The translations under genes were made by a program, and so were the position numbers. The notes beneath the pieces were generated by a model. It was not told where the DNA came from. It was given only the letters and a program-made list of their open reading frames with translations, and searched no databases. This document shows positions 47,026 to 57,763 of a DNA stretch of 64,000 nucleotides, piece by piece. Each line of letters starts with the position of its first letter. The stretch's first letter is position 1. The stretch is taken from positions 496,001-560,000 of the forward strand of contig NZ_CP145263.1 in the NCBI RefSeq assembly GCF_040739495.1. The letters run 5' to 3'. The stretch is from Staphylococcus capitis subsp. capitis (lineage in GTDB: Bacteria > Bacillota > Bacilli > Staphylococcales > Staphylococcaceae).

Positions 47026-48705
47026 TCAATTTATTTGCTGAGCTATTAAATGACTAAGTTTGTCTAATGAATGATTTTGTCTATTAATATATTTACTATT
47101 AACATGTGGTATTGAATCAGAAATTAAATGATTTGTAAGTAATTCTGCATCTGTATACCATACTTCTTTTAAGCTATTGAGTACATCTTCATATACACCA
47201 CGTTCTTCAACATATTGAGCATGATTTGGCGTATATAAACATACCTTTTTATTAAGAGTGAGTGCATCAAAAATAATAGAAGAGTAGTCGGTTAGAACAA
47301 TATCAGCTATCATAATTAGATCTTGTGTTTCTACACTTTCAGGTGGGACAATCACGCCATCAGGAATGTAATTATCTTTACTTTCAACGTGCCCTTTGAA
47401 TATCACATTATATTTATTGAGTAACTTATCAGATAAAGGTAGTATATCTTCTTCAGATGTATTTGATTTCCAAGTTGGGGCATACAACAGAACTGGCTTA
47501 GAGGTATCTAATTGTAACCCTTTGATAATTCTTTTTCTTAGGGTGAGATCTTGAGATTTATTTAATAAATAATTGACTCTTGGATAACCAATAGGTAGGA
47601 TATCTAATTTATGACTCGGAAAAGCAGATTCAAAATATTTTACAACCTCTGTAGAATCAACGACAAGATAATCTTGATGTACCCATTTATTATATTTACG
47701 TGCTCGATAGTTATAAATGTTTAGATTTTGATGCGGTTCTTTACTATCTAAAAAGAGACGCTTAATAGGTGTTCCATGCCATAATTGAATGACCTTTCCA
47801 TTAGGACGAACATCATCAGGTAGATAGCTTTCTATGATTACAACACTAGCAGTTTCAATGACTTCCTTTGCACTCTCATCATTAGGAGATATGAAATGTG
47901 GGCCAGTTCTATCATCAGTAATAAAATATGATTCTACTGTAGCGTTATGTTTTACAAAGTAATTAAATAGATACTTAGAATTACCTCTATAATGATAATC
48001 AAAACCTAAAAATACGACATGTGATTTAATTTTAGAATCATCTTTATCATAAATATAACTAATTTCCTTATGTTTACGTAATGAATAATTTTTAATTGGA
48101 TTTACGAGCCATCTTGGTGCTTTGAATTTAGTACTTAATAACACGGAATCAGAATAACGTATACTATCATGATCATTGAAAGGTACACGTGTGAAAGGGA
48201 TTCTACGTTGATGTTCATATGCAATTTTATTAAGAAAGAATTGATCTCTATAATTTAATCCATTACGGTCAAAACTTCTCCAGAATACCTTGCTTGTTCG
48301 GAGGGAGTCTTTAAAATCAAGTGCCACATGTCCTTCTACAGCTACATGGCCCTTAAGAATAGTAAATAAAGCTAAGTCAAATATCGTTTCAACCTCAAAT
48401 TTATTCAATATCTTAAGTGCTGAATTGATTTCGTAAATAACATTAGGATATAAATTAATATTTTGTACCCAATCTTCAAAGTTAATATATGTTTTACCAA
48501 AGTATCTACAGTCATTAAGATACGTATTATGTATTGTATAATCGACAACAAATGAAGTTGAAGGTAGCTCAATGGATTTTAACATTGATTGATGAATCTG
48601 AATTTCATTTGAATAGGGTACAAAATGTGTGTAACCATTATGTAAAGCTTTTTCTAATAGTCCTTCCAACTTCTCCATATGTGAAATGTTTATTTGTTTT
48701 ATCAT
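47026..48705 (-). CDS. CDP-glycerol glycerophosphotransferase family protein (TagB/TarB-like)
   Basis: A 559-residue protein. The C-terminal two thirds form a glycerophosphotransferase domain with QLWHGTPIKRL near residue 300, YAPTWKSN near 385, KGHVESK and LTDYSSIIFDALTLNKK. The catalytic histidines are present. The first 200 residues form a separate unassigned domain without GT2 motifs. It would transfer glycerol-phosphate units to a wall polymer or glycan. AGAAGGAAAACG precedes the ATG. It faces the lipoprotein and TagF-like genes. Confidence 0.83.
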   Translation of the reverse strand: MIKQINISHMEKLEGLLEKALHNGYTHFVPYSNEIQIHQSMLKSIELPSTSFVVDYTIHNTYLNDCRYFGKTYINFEDWVQNINLYPNVIYEINSALKILNKFEVETIFDLALFTILKGHVAVEGHVALDFKDSLRTSKVFWRSFDRNGLNYRDQFFLNKIAYEHQRRIPFTRVPFNDHDSIRYSDSVLLSTKFKAPRWLVNPIKNYSLRKHKEISYIYDKDDSKIKSHVVFLGFDYHYRGNSKYLFNYFVKHNATVESYFITDDRTGPHFISPNDESAKEVIETASVVIIESYLPDDVRPNGKVIQLWHGTPIKRLFLDSKEPHQNLNIYNYRARKYNKWVHQDYLVVDSTEVVKYFESAFPSHKLDILPIGYPRVNYLLNKSQDLTLRKRIIKGLQLDTSKPVLLYAPTWKSNTSEEDILPLSDKLLNKYNVIFKGHVESKDNYIPDGVIVPPESVETQDLIMIADIVLTDYSSIIFDALTLNKKVCLYTPNHAQYVEERGVYEDVLNSLKEVWYTDAELLTNHLISDSIPHVNSKYINRQNHSLDKLSHLIAQQIN

Positions 48706-48927
48706 TCGTTTTCCTTCTATCTATTAAACTTTTATTACTACTATTTTATCATGTGGCTCACTATAATTCATGAATTCACTGCTTAAAAATGACTTTCAAT
48801 GTAATAAATCTAAAAACTTAGTACTATATTTTTTTTAGGAAAATATTAAACTTTGAGGTTTTGAAATCTTCTTGAATAAACTATAAAAAGTCTATTGTAT
48901 TTTTAAAAGAAAGATGATATATTTTTC

Positions 48928-48945
48928 TTGTGAAAAAGTTCACAA
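48928..48945. promoter_or_regulatory. Rex operator upstream of lctP
   Basis: TTGTGAAAAAGTTCACAA matches the Rex consensus TTGTGAA-W4-TTCACAA at 17 of 18 positions. It lies 111 bases before the lctP start, as expected for NADH-controlled lactate metabolism. The rest of the 350-base gap (48706-49056) shows no gene. Confidence 0.88.
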
Positions 48946-49056
48946 ATATTTGTGGGGATGACATACTAATTTTTATTTAATTTTTGTTAACTGTTTAAAA
49001 TTAGTATGTTGCTAGTTAAATTCATAGAAAATTTTTTAGGAAAGAAGAGTCAAAAT

Positions 49057-50658
49057 ATGTTAGTACAAACATTTAATCCATTTGGTAATTTAATATTATC
49101 AAGTTTAGTAGCAGCAATACCTATCATTTTATTTTTACTATGTTTAACAGTTTTCAAAATGAAAGGAATTTATGCAGCGATAACTACACTTGTAGTTACA
49201 TTGCTCATTGCAATTCCATTTTTCAAATTACCAGTGGGAATCGCTTCTGGTGCAGTTGTAGAAGGTTTCTTCCAAGGGGTGATACCTATTGGTTATATTG
49301 TAATGATGGCGGTATTACTTTATAAAATTACTTTAGAGTCTGGGCAATTTTCAACTATACAAGATAGTATAACAAGTATTTCTCAAGACCAACGTATTCA
49401 ATTATTACTGATAGGATTTTCGTTTAATGCGTTCTTAGAGGGTGCTGCAGGTTTTGGGGTGCCAATTGCAATTTGTGCTTTATTATTATCACAACTTGGC
49501 TTTAAACCACTTCAAGCAGCAATGTTATGTTTAGTAGCTAATGCAGCGTCAGGTGCCTTTGGGGCAATAGGTATACCAGTTGGAGTGGTCGATACATTAC
49601 ATTTACCGGGAAATGTTACAGCTATGGATGTTTCACAAACCGCAACACTGACATTAGCCATTATTAACTTCTTTATTCCGTTTTTATTAATTTTTATTAT
49701 TGATGGCTTCAAAGGTATTAAAGAAACATTACCATCTATTTTAGTTGTTTCTGTCACTTATACAGTTTTACAAGCACTATTAACTGTATTCAATGGACCA
49801 GAGTTAGCAGATATTATTCCGCCACTTGCATCTATGCTAGCTTTAGCTTTATTTTCTAAAAAGTTCCAACCTAAACATATCTTTAGAATTCAACAAGATG
49901 TTGAACCAGAACCAGTTAAACATCATAAAGGTAAGGAAATATTATATGCATGGAGCCCATTCGTTATTTTAACAATCATTGTCATGATATGGAGTTCTCC
50001 ATCATTTAAAGGGTTATTCTTACCAAAAGGTAAATTATCATCACTTGTGTTTAACTTTAATCTACCAGGTACATTCAGTGATATAGCACACAAACCAATT
50101 GTATTATCACTTAATATTATTGGCCAAACAGGTACAGCTATTCTACTAACGATCGTTATTACTATATTAATGTCTAAGAAAGTAAACTTTGGAGATGCTG
50201 GTCGTTTATTTGGTGTCACTTTTAAAGAACTTTGGCTACCAGTCCTTACTATTTGCTTTATTCTGGCAATCTCTAAAATTACAACATATGGTGGATTAAG
50301 TAGTGCGATGGGTCAAGGTATTTCTAAAGCAGGTAATGTCTTCCCAATCTTATCACCTATACTTGGATGGATTGGCGTATTCATGACAGGTTCCGTCGTC
50401 AACAACAACTCATTGTTTGCACCTATTCAAGCATCAGTTGCTCAACAAATAGGTACTAGTGGATCATTGCTTGTTGCTTCAAATACTGTAGGTGGTGTAG
50501 CAGCCAAACTCATCTCACCACAATCTATAGCGATTGCAACAGCTGCCGTTAAAGAGGTTGGTAAAGAATCTGAGTTACTTAAAATGACATTACGATACAG
50601 TATCGGTTTACTCGTATTCGTATGTTTATGGACATTCATCTTATCATTATTACTATAA
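49057..50658 (+). CDS. lctP: L-lactate permease
   Basis: A 533-residue membrane transporter of the LctP family with about 12-14 segments, exchanging lactate with protons. The early FLLCLTVFKMKGIYAA, the later GAAGFGVPIAICALLL and GWIGVFMTGSVVNNNSLFAP are family hallmarks. I chose the ATG at 49057 because the family begins at this point (MLVQTFNPFGN) and AGGAAAGAAG lies upstream; the ATG at 49006 would add 17 unlike residues. It is Rex-boxed, and a strong terminator follows. Confidence 0.93.
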   Translation: MLVQTFNPFGNLILSSLVAAIPIILFLLCLTVFKMKGIYAAITTLVVTLLIAIPFFKLPVGIASGAVVEGFFQGVIPIGYIVMMAVLLYKITLESGQFSTIQDSITSISQDQRIQLLLIGFSFNAFLEGAAGFGVPIAICALLLSQLGFKPLQAAMLCLVANAASGAFGAIGIPVGVVDTLHLPGNVTAMDVSQTATLTLAIINFFIPFLLIFIIDGFKGIKETLPSILVVSVTYTVLQALLTVFNGPELADIIPPLASMLALALFSKKFQPKHIFRIQQDVEPEPVKHHKGKEILYAWSPFVILTIIVMIWSSPSFKGLFLPKGKLSSLVFNFNLPGTFSDIAHKPIVLSLNIIGQTGTAILLTIVITILMSKKVNFGDAGRLFGVTFKELWLPVLTICFILAISKITTYGGLSSAMGQGISKAGNVFPILSPILGWIGVFMTGSVVNNNSLFAPIQASVAQQIGTSGSLLVASNTVGGVAAKLISPQSIAIATAAVKEVGKESELLKMTLRYSIGLLVFVCLWTFILSLLL

Positions 50659-50663
50659 AAAAT

Positions 50664-50708
50664 AACATCTCCAAGCCTTTAAAAGTTCTTAGTAGGCTTG
50701 GAGATGTT
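50664..50708. terminator. Bidirectional terminator after lctP
   Basis: A perfect 14-bp stem AACATCTCCAAGCC and GGCTTGGAGATGTT with a 17-base loop lies between the convergent lctP and glycosyltransferase genes. Confidence 0.88.
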
Positions 50709-50711
50709 TAA

Positions 50712-51857
50712 TTATTTGAACATATTCATAAAGTCTTCATATACTGAATCCGGGTGATATAATTTTAAGGTTTCTTTACTATTTTGAATAATATGATCAA
50801 GTTCATGATAATTATGTGTTGTTAAATCAATTTGCTTGGCTAATTGTGATACATTTTCATACTCTACAAGATAACCATTATAACCATTTTTTATAATAGC
50901 TTCAGGACCTACATTGCCTTTAAAACTAATAACTATATTATCCTGAAGCATCGCTTCTAAAATAATTATCCCAAAACCTTCATTACGTGAAGGTACAACA
51001 ACAATTTTGCTTTGCGCTAATTTACTATTTAATTCTTGTGTAGACGCATTGATTTGAATAATATCGCTTAAATTATATTGATCGATAAATTCTTGTAATT
51101 GGTGTTGTTCTTTTCCATCCCCATAAAGATGTACTTCATAGTTTAAACTTCTTAAATAATCTTGTATAAGTCTCACACTCTCAAGAAGTAAATCGAATCC
51201 TTTTTCATATTCTAAACGACCAGCGGCCAAGATAATATTTTTCTTCGGCGCAGCAATTTTTTTCTCAGTTACTATGTTTGGTACGACGTATACAGGAGTT
51301 TTAAGTCGAGATTGATAGTTTTTTTGATCACTTTCAGTTAATGTAGTGACTTTATTTAAGTTTCTATAGGCAGCAATAATTTCTCTTTGATATTGCTCAG
51401 GATGAGCATCAAAATTCATGTGTTCCATACCTATTTTGGTGATATGAGTTTTGGCATATTTTGAGATTAAAATATTGAAGCTCGCACGAGTACCAATTAA
51501 TACATCTGAAGACACATTTTTGATGGCTTTAATCATTTTCTTTTCGACATAACTTGAAAACTGATTTAATCCTGGTTCATGTTGAGAAATTTTTTGCGGT
51601 TTTAAAAGTGGAGTATAAGATTTTACACGATTAGCGACAATCGCTTTGAAATTTTTGGCTTTAAAACGATAGTCAACTAATACTTTAATATTAATATCTT
51701 TGTTTAATTTAAAATAGGGCGATTGTGCGCCTCTAAATACTGAGATGATTGTAACTGAGTGACCTTTTTTAGACAGAGTATTAGCGAGCTGGGAAATAGA
51801 TTTTACTGTTCCACCCATAGCATATATATTATGCATGAAAAACGTGAACGATTTCAT
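50712..51857 (-). CDS. Family 4 glycosyltransferase
   Basis: A 381-residue GT-B fold enzyme. The N-terminal acceptor side shows GGTVKSISQLANTLSKKGH, and the C-terminal donor side has AAGRLEYEKGFDLLLESV and the retaining-enzyme motif VPSRNEGFGIIILEAM. The acceptor is unknown; a wall-polymer glycosylation role would fit the nearby Tag-like genes. The ATG at 51857 follows TGAGGTG by seven bases; the GTG at 51866 overlaps it. Confidence 0.85.
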   Translation of the reverse strand: MKSFTFFMHNIYAMGGTVKSISQLANTLSKKGHSVTIISVFRGAQSPYFKLNKDINIKVLVDYRFKAKNFKAIVANRVKSYTPLLKPQKISQHEPGLNQFSSYVEKKMIKAIKNVSSDVLIGTRASFNILISKYAKTHITKIGMEHMNFDAHPEQYQREIIAAYRNLNKVTTLTESDQKNYQSRLKTPVYVVPNIVTEKKIAAPKKNIILAAGRLEYEKGFDLLLESVRLIQDYLRSLNYEVHLYGDGKEQHQLQEFIDQYNLSDIIQINASTQELNSKLAQSKIVVVPSRNEGFGIIILEAMLQDNIVISFKGNVGPEAIIKNGYNGYLVEYENVSQLAKQIDLTTHNYHELDHIIQNSKETLKLYHPDSVYEDFMNMFK

Positions 51858-52201
51858 GTAAAACACCTCATTGTTTCTATAATCTTGTAGTTCATTATAA
51901 CATTAGTCAGACTACTAAAGGTAATATGTTAGAATGGATTAATAGCATTATTTAAGGGTCAGAGTTTAACAATTTATAGATATCTGACTTTTTATCCTTT
52001 TGTGAATAGCAATTTATAGTATATAATTAAACTAGTTTAATCAATGGTTATGATGAGGGAGAATCAAGTCTTCCTTAAATAACTCTTGGGATATATTTTT
52101 TATAGGTTTAGAAAGCGCTTTAATATAGAAATCTATATTAAAACAAATCCATTAGAGTCAATCGTTCCATTTATTCATTGAAAAGGGGGACTGTATTTGT
52201 T
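51858..52201. other. mqo leader region
   Basis: 344 bases between divergent genes. It holds a cre-like palindrome at 52109-52123 and the AAAAGGGGGA ribosome binding site of mqo. I see no ORF or other structure. Confidence 0.6.
52109..52123. promoter_or_regulatory. Candidate cre site upstream of mqo
   Basis: TAGAAAGCGCTTTAA contains the perfect core palindrome AAAGCGCTTT of CcpA catabolite-responsive elements, although the outer bases deviate. It lies about 80 bases before the mqo start, so carbon catabolite control is likely. Confidence 0.65.
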
Positions 52202-53680
52202 ATGAGTACACAACATAGCAAAACAGATGTCATCTTAATTGGTGGCGGCATTATGAGTGCAACATTAGGAACATTACTTAAAGAATTATCACCTGAGAAA
52301 GAAATTAAATTATTTGAAAGATTGGACCAACCTGGTGAGGAAAGTTCAAACGTTTGGAATAACGCTGGTACAGGGCATTCAGCATTATGCGAGCTGAATT
52401 ATACTAAAGAAGGTAAAGATGGTTCAGTTGATATCACTAAAGCGATAAAGATTAATGAACAATACCAAGTGTCTAAACAGTTTTGGACGTATTTAGTACG
52501 TACGGGTCAATTAGATAGCCCAGGTAAGTTTATCCAATCTGTACCACACATGAGTTTTGTTAAGGGCGAAAATAATGTGCGTTTCTTGAAAAGTCGTGTA
52601 GATAGTCTTCAAAAGAATCTTCTTTTCGAAAAAATGGAAATCTCTGAAGATCCTGAAAAAATTAAGAAATGGGTACCATTAATGATGGAAGGGCGTAAGT
52701 CAGAAGAGCCTATTGCTATCACTTATGATGAAACAGGGACAGACGTGAATTTTGGTGCTTTAACGAAAAAATTAATTAGCAATTTACAAGAGAAACATGT
52801 CGAAGTGAATTATAAGCATGAAGTTCAAGACATTAAGAAACAGGATAATGGTAATTGGAATGTTGTTATTAAAGATTTAACATCTGGTCAAATAACAAAT
52901 TATGAAACGGAATTTGTATTTATCGGTGCTGGTGGCGCTAGTTTACCTTTATTACAAAAAACAGGTATTAAAGAATCTAAACACATTGGCGGTTTCCCAG
53001 TAAGTGGATTATTCTTAAGATGTAAAAATCCTGATGTTATTAAACAGCATCATGCAAAAGTGTATGGTAAAGCAGAGGTGGGTGCACCTCCAATGTCTGT
53101 ACCTCACTTAGATACACGTTTTGTTAACGGCGAACGTTCTTTATTATTTGGACCTTTCGCAGGTTTCTCACCTAAATTCTTAAAAACTGGCTCATATTTA
53201 GATTTAATTAAATCTGTTAAACCAAATAATATAGTAACGATGTTAAGTGCAGGTGTTAAAGAGTTTAATTTAACTAAATATCTTGTATCTCAATTAATGT
53301 TATCTAATGAAGAACGTATTGATGACTTACGTGTGTTCTTCCCTGAAGCTAAAGACGAGGATTGGGAAGTAATTACTGCAGGACAACGTGTTCAAGTGAT
53401 TAAAGATACTGATAAATCTAAAGGTAACCTACAGTTTGGTACGGAAGTTATTACTTCTGAAGATGGTACACTAGCAGCTCTTCTAGGTGCTTCACCAGGT
53501 GCGTCAACAGCAGTAGATATTATGTTTGATGTATTACAACGCTGTTATCAATCAGAATTTAGTGATTGGGAATCTAAAATCAAAGAAATGGTACCTTCAT
53601 TTGGCTTGAAACTCTCAGAACATGAAGATGTATACCATGCTGTAAATAAAGAAATTACAAAGTATTTAAATGTTAAATAA
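52202..53680 (+). CDS. mqo: Malate:quinone oxidoreductase
   Basis: A 492-residue peripheral membrane FAD enzyme oxidising malate to oxaloacetate and feeding electrons to menaquinone. The FAD motif [18 protein letters not shown] is near the N-terminus, with [19 protein letters not shown] and [12 protein letters not shown] following as in the Mqo family. I chose the ATG at 52202, after AAAAGGGGG, over the in-frame TTG at 52178. It is monocistronic with its own terminator. Staphylococci often have a second mqo elsewhere, so this may be one of two paralogs. Confidence 0.93.
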   Translation: MSTQHSKTDVILIGGGIMSATLGTLLKELSPEKEIKLFERLDQPGEESSNVWNNAGTGHSALCELNYTKEGKDGSVDITKAIKINEQYQVSKQFWTYLVRTGQLDSPGKFIQSVPHMSFVKGENNVRFLKSRVDSLQKNLLFEKMEISEDPEKIKKWVPLMMEGRKSEEPIAITYDETGTDVNFGALTKKLISNLQEKHVEVNYKHEVQDIKKQDNGNWNVVIKDLTSGQITNYETEFVFIGAGGASLPLLQKTGIKESKHIGGFPVSGLFLRCKNPDVIKQHHAKVYGKAEVGAPPMSVPHLDTRFVNGERSLLFGPFAGFSPKFLKTGSYLDLIKSVKPNNIVTMLSAGVKEFNLTKYLVSQLMLSNEERIDDLRVFFPEAKDEDWEVITAGQRVQVIKDTDKSKGNLQFGTEVITSEDGTLAALLGASPGASTAVDIMFDVLQRCYQSEFSDWESKIKEMVPSFGLKLSEHEDVYHAVNKEITKYLNVK

Positions 53681-53723
53681 TTTGTAGAAGCTAAGTTAAT
53701 GATAAAGTAAGTCAATTAAAAAC

Positions 53724-53772
53724 AAAGGCTCTAAGATGGTTTCAAACTTGAAATCATCTTAGAGCCTTTTTT
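53724..53772. terminator. Bidirectional terminator between mqo and hssS
   Basis: AAAGGCTCTAAGATG pairs with CATCTTAGAGCCTTT, extended by TTTCAA and TTGAAA, with T-runs on both strands. Confidence 0.9.
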
Positions 53773-53813
53773 ATGAAGATAAAGTATAAACTAAAACATG
53801 GTTAGGAGTTAGT

Positions 53814-55181
53814 TTATACAGTGTTTTTAATTGGTAATTGAATTGTGAAGATTGTAGCGTCGTTAGATTGAACAGAAATAGTACCATTGTGCAATTCTAC
53901 GATGGACTTTGTAATTGCGAGACCTAAACCATTACTACTCTGATCATTGTTTAGTTTATAAAATCTTTCGAAAATGTGAGACATATCTTTATCTCTGACT
54001 GTGCCCTCATTTTCGATGGTAAAAATAATCTTGGATGCTTCTATTGATAGATGTATCTGGATTAAGCCATATTGTGGGGTGTATTTAATGGCATTAATGA
54101 TAAGATTGCTTAACGCTTGATGAATGAGTCTTTCATTTCCTAGGAAATATACCTCATCTAATTCTGTCATAATTACTAAATCTTTTTCTTCAATATGGAA
54201 TTGCTCGTGTCTAACAATATCTTTAATTAAATCATTTAAGTGGATGCGCTTATCTAAAGTTAAATGTTCTGCGTTATCTAATTCAGATAGTAATAATAGT
54301 TCTTGCGTTAAATCACTGACTTGAGTAGTAATATTAAATAGCTCATTAACATGCATTTGTCTTTCTTCTTTACTTTTAGAAAATTGTAGTTGAGTTAATA
54401 TACTTTGAATGTGTGTCAGTGGAGTTTTGATTTCATGAGATACATTTTGGACAAAATGTTGTCTCATTTCATCTACTTGTCCTAAACGTTTGCGCATTGT
54501 ATCAAACCTTGATTGTAAGGTGCCAATTTCATCTTGACGTGTTTGATTGATAGGAGTTTGAAAATCGCCTTTCATCAGTCTATAGGTTGCACTTTTCAGA
54601 GTAGAAACGGGTTTAATAATTGAATACGTAGAAGCAATAACTAATGAAATTGAGATGACAAGTAATAGCCCAAGTAACACGGCTAAAAATATTCTAAACT
54701 CACTAAATGTTTCACCAATATCAGGACGCATAAATACTGCAACTGGTTTATCGTTAGATTTAAAGCGTAAGCCTACCGTGTTATCCGTTTCATTATCGAA
54801 AAAACCTGTGACAAATAATTCAAATGGCTTATTTTTAATACCGTGATAATTTTTACCATTCATTACAGATTGAATAGCAGATTGTGGTAATGTATCTCGA
54901 CGGAATGGTTCTCCATAAAAATGTTTTGTACCATGATTATCTACAGTAAGTATTTGATAATTCATATCTCCCAAATGTTTAAAATAAGAGGAGAGTGATT
55001 GAGTGTTTTGTGCGTTTTCATAATTGCGTGCTTCTTCTAAGGTTTTCATGATTTTAGCATCATTAGAGGCTTTTAAATTAAAATGATAATAGATATTTGT
55101 AAGGACAAAGCTTATAAAGGCGCTAAAAAGTATCACTGTGATAGTATAGATTGCAATTCTAGAATAAAGTGTTTTAAACAT
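53814..55181 (-). CDS. hssS: HssS, heme-sensing histidine kinase
   Basis: A 455-residue membrane kinase of the heme sensor system. Two membrane segments (about residues 10-30 and 165-187) enclose an extracellular sensing domain, followed by HAMP, the H-box [15 protein letters not shown] near residue 249, the N-box [11 protein letters not shown] and the G2 box NGLGLAI. The G1 box is degenerate (ENEGTV), as it also is in S. aureus HssS from memory. It overlaps hssR by 8 bases. It phosphorylates HssR on heme exposure. Confidence 0.93.
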   Translation of the reverse strand: MFKTLYSRIAIYTITVILFSAFISFVLTNIYYHFNLKASNDAKIMKTLEEARNYENAQNTQSLSSYFKHLGDMNYQILTVDNHGTKHFYGEPFRRDTLPQSAIQSVMNGKNYHGIKNKPFELFVTGFFDNETDNTVGLRFKSNDKPVAVFMRPDIGETFSEFRIFLAVLLGLLLVISISLVIASTYSIIKPVSTLKSATYRLMKGDFQTPINQTRQDEIGTLQSRFDTMRKRLGQVDEMRQHFVQNVSHEIKTPLTHIQSILTQLQFSKSKEERQMHVNELFNITTQVSDLTQELLLLSELDNAEHLTLDKRIHLNDLIKDIVRHEQFHIEEKDLVIMTELDEVYFLGNERLIHQALSNLIINAIKYTPQYGLIQIHLSIEASKIIFTIENEGTVRDKDMSHIFERFYKLNNDQSSNGLGLAITKSIVELHNGTISVQSNDATIFTIQLPIKNTV

Positions 55182-55851
55182 CTTGATTCACCTTATACCC
55201 TTGTCCACGGACCGTATGTATTGAAATTGATGCACCTAATCTAGACAACTTTTGACGTAGTCTTTTAATGTGTACATCAACAGTGCGATCATCTCCTTCA
55301 TAATCAAAGCCCCAAATCTTTTCAATGATGTCATTTCGAGTAAAAATGTGTTTTGGATTAGACACTAATAAAAATAATAATTGGAATTCTTTATTAGGAA
55401 GATTTATCGTTTTAGCATCAACGCTTATCTCCATATATGGTTGATTGAGTGTTAAATTTCCAAGTTTAAGTTCAGACTCAGCATTAATTTGATAACTTCT
55501 TAACACCGCTTTGATTCTAAATAGTAATTCTTTCACCTCAAATGGTTTAGTTACATAGTCATCTGTCCCGCTTAAGAAAGCACGTTCTTTATCACTTAAA
55601 GCGTCTCTTGCCGTTAACATAATAACGGGTATATCATAATCCTCTTTTAAAGTTTTACATAATTCGAAACCATTTATGCCATTCATCATAATACCAACGA
55701 TAGCTATGTCGACATTCTCTTTTTCAAGAAAATGAAGTGCCTCCTCACCACTTAAAAAAGCGTGTGTCTCAAAATGTTCATTTATTAGATGAGATTTTAC
55801 ATAATCTAATATTTTTCGATCATCATCAACAACTAAACAGCTCACCATCAT
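55174..55851 (-). CDS. hssR: HssR, heme response regulator with Gly in place of the phospho-acceptor Asp
   Basis: A 225-residue OmpR-type regulator of the heme efflux genes hrtBA. The acidic pocket D9-D10-D11, the Thr in VIMLTARD and the Lys in DYVTKPFEV are present, and the winged helix ([15 protein letters not shown]) is complete. At residue 53, where the receiver phospho-acceptor Asp should be, the codon is GGT (Gly) at 55693-55695: [16 protein letters not shown]. Two nearby Asp residues of S. aureus HssR, as I recall them, are Asn here. The reading frame is otherwise intact. AGGAGCG precedes the ATG. Confidence 0.93.
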   Translation of the reverse strand: MMVSCLVVDDDRKILDYVKSHLINEHFETHAFLSGEEALHFLEKENVDIAIVGIMMNGINGFELCKTLKEDYDIPVIMLTARDALSDKERAFLSGTDDYVTKPFEVKELLFRIKAVLRSYQINAESELKLGNLTLNQPYMEISVDAKTINLPNKEFQLLFLLVSNPKHIFTRNDIIEKIWGFDYEGDDRTVDVHIKRLRQKLSRLGASISIHTVRGQGYKVNQDV

Positions 55852-55916
55852 CTTTTCGCTCCTAAGTTTTTTATTTATTATACTATTTCCAATTTTAATT
55901 TAACATATCGAAGTTC

Positions 55917-55936
55917 GTTCATATTCAGTTCACATT
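55917..55936. promoter_or_regulatory. HssR-binding direct repeat upstream of hrtB
   Basis: GTTCATATT-CA-GTTCACATT is a direct repeat with a 2-base spacer, matching the HssR target described for S. aureus as I recall it. It lies 44 bases before hrtB in the gap between the divergent hssR and hrtB genes. Confidence 0.85.
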
Positions 55937-55980
55937 CACTTCTTAAAATTTTGGTGACAAAGATAAAGGAGTGACTATAA

Positions 55981-57036
55981 ATGAATTTAGCATGGAAAGA
56001 AATTAAATTTTATAAATTCAGATTTATACTTATAATGCTTATCGTATTTTTAATGTCTACGATGGTTTTATTTATCAGTGGGTTGGCTCAAGGACTAGCC
56101 AGGGAAAACATTTCTCTATTTGATCACCTCAAAGGGAACCAATTTATTATTCAGAAAATGAAGGAACCACAACTAGAAAAATCTTCATTAAACTCTAAAC
56201 AACAATTTAAAATAAGCAAAATCGTTAACGAGCAACCAATAAAAATGATGTCAAAAACTTTAAATATAAAAGGTAATGAAGAAAATGTCGTTGCATTAAA
56301 CTATACGACCGAAAATAAATTTAATCTAAAATCTGGAACATACCCAAATCATAAAAATGAAATTGTAGTGAATGAAAAACTTATCGCAAAAGGGATTAAA
56401 AAAGGAGATAAAGTGAAGTTCACAAAAGAAGGTAAGCCATATAAAGTCGTAGGAATTCTTAAAGATGCTATGTATTCACATAGTAATGTGATTCTTATGA
56501 ATCAAAACGTATTTCAAAATAAAAATAATGGTGTGGCTTCATTTTATTCATTGAGTCATTTATCTAGTAAACAGAAGCATGAAATCAATTCAATTAAAGG
56601 TGTGCAACATGTAAAAGCACAAGAATTAACGAATCATATTGCTAGCTACAAAGCTGAGCAAAGTCCATTGAAAATGATGATTTATAGTTTATTTATTATC
56701 ACAGCAATAGTATTAAGCGCATTCTTTTATGTAATGACGATACAGAAAATTTCCGAGATAGGAATACTTAAAGCTATAGGCATTTCCACACCACATTTAC
56801 TTATTTCATTAATCGTTCAAATTTCAGTAATTACTCTGATTGGTGTAATTATATCTGAAGCTTTAATTATATTAATAAATCAAATTTTACCGGTTACAAT
56901 GCCATTTCATTTAGAAGTGAGCAACATGTTAGTTGTATTAATAATATTTTTATTCGTTGGTTTAATTGGCGCGTCACTCTCGTTCATTAAACTTTTAAAA
57001 ATTGATCCGATAGAAGCGATAGGGGGAAATGAATAA
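55981..57036 (+). CDS. hrtB: HrtB, heme efflux permease
   Basis: A 351-residue FtsX-type permease with one N-terminal membrane segment, an extracellular MacB-like domain (about residues 40-220) and three C-terminal segments. With HrtA it forms the ATP-driven pump that removes excess heme. AAAGGAG precedes the ATG. Its stop codon overlaps the hrtA start by one base. Control by HssR is supported by the direct repeat upstream. Confidence 0.93.
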   Translation: MNLAWKEIKFYKFRFILIMLIVFLMSTMVLFISGLAQGLARENISLFDHLKGNQFIIQKMKEPQLEKSSLNSKQQFKISKIVNEQPIKMMSKTLNIKGNEENVVALNYTTENKFNLKSGTYPNHKNEIVVNEKLIAKGIKKGDKVKFTKEGKPYKVVGILKDAMYSHSNVILMNQNVFQNKNNGVASFYSLSHLSSKQKHEINSIKGVQHVKAQELTNHIASYKAEQSPLKMMIYSLFIITAIVLSAFFYVMTIQKISEIGILKAIGISTPHLLISLIVQISVITLIGVIISEALIILINQILPVTMPFHLEVSNMLVVLIIFLFVGLIGASLSFIKLLKIDPIEAIGGNE

Positions 57037-57698
57037 TGACATTAATGGTAGATAATATTGTTAAAACTTTTGGAGAAAATGAATCTGAAACGCAAGTTTT
57101 AAAAGGAATCAATTTTGAAGTTCAGGATGGAGAATTCGTTATCTTAAATGGTGCTTCTGGTTCCGGTAAAACTACATTATTAACGATACTAGGTGGTTTA
57201 TTATCACCTACATCTGGTAAACTCATCTATGAAGAAAGCCCTTTATTTAATAACAACAACAATACTAAAATGAGGCTCAACGACATCGGCTTTATATTTC
57301 AAGCGTCATATCTCATTCCGTACCTCACTGTAGAAGAACAACTGATCACTGTTGGTAAAGAAGCGGGAATGTCTAAAAGAGAAGCAAAGTTACGGGCTAA
57401 TGAATTACTTGATGAGATTGGTTTAACACATAGGGTGAAAAGCTATCCCTATATGTTATCAGGTGGAGAAAAACAACGTGTAGCGATTATGAGAGCGTTT
57501 ATGAATCATCCTAAAATCATACTAGCTGACGAACCTACCGCAAGTTTAGATGCAAAGAGAGTTAGAGATGTCGTAGCAATGATTAAAGAACAGATTAGTG
57601 AAAAACGTATGATTGGTATAATGATTACACATGATGAAAGTTTATTTAAATATGCAGACCGTGTTATAGAACTTTATGACGGTAAAATAATCAACTAA
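57036..57698 (+). CDS. hrtA: HrtA, heme efflux ATPase
   Basis: A 220-residue ABC ATPase of the MacB/LolD type. Walker [12 protein letters not shown] (near residue 40), the Q-loop in QASYLIPYL, signature [14 protein letters not shown], Walker [12 protein letters not shown] and the switch His in MITHDE are all intact. It drives heme export through HrtB and is translated directly after it. Confidence 0.94.
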   Translation: MTLMVDNIVKTFGENESETQVLKGINFEVQDGEFVILNGASGSGKTTLLTILGGLLSPTSGKLIYEESPLFNNNNNTKMRLNDIGFIFQASYLIPYLTVEEQLITVGKEAGMSKREAKLRANELLDEIGLTHRVKSYPYMLSGGEKQRVAIMRAFMNHPKIILADEPTASLDAKRVRDVVAMIKEQISEKRMIGIMITHDESLFKYADRVIELYDGKIIN

Positions 57699-57704
57699 TA
57701 AAAA

Positions 57705-57755
57705 GAGCGAGGTAACGTTAGTCTACTTGATTAGTAGTTTTCGTTATCTCGCTTA
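57705..57755. terminator. Terminator between hrtA and the YdcF gene
   Basis: GCGAGGTAACG and CGTTATCTCGC (one wobble) pair around a loop that can itself pair (CTACTTGATTAGTAG). It serves convergent genes. Confidence 0.7.
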
Positions 57756-57763
57756 TTCATTTC

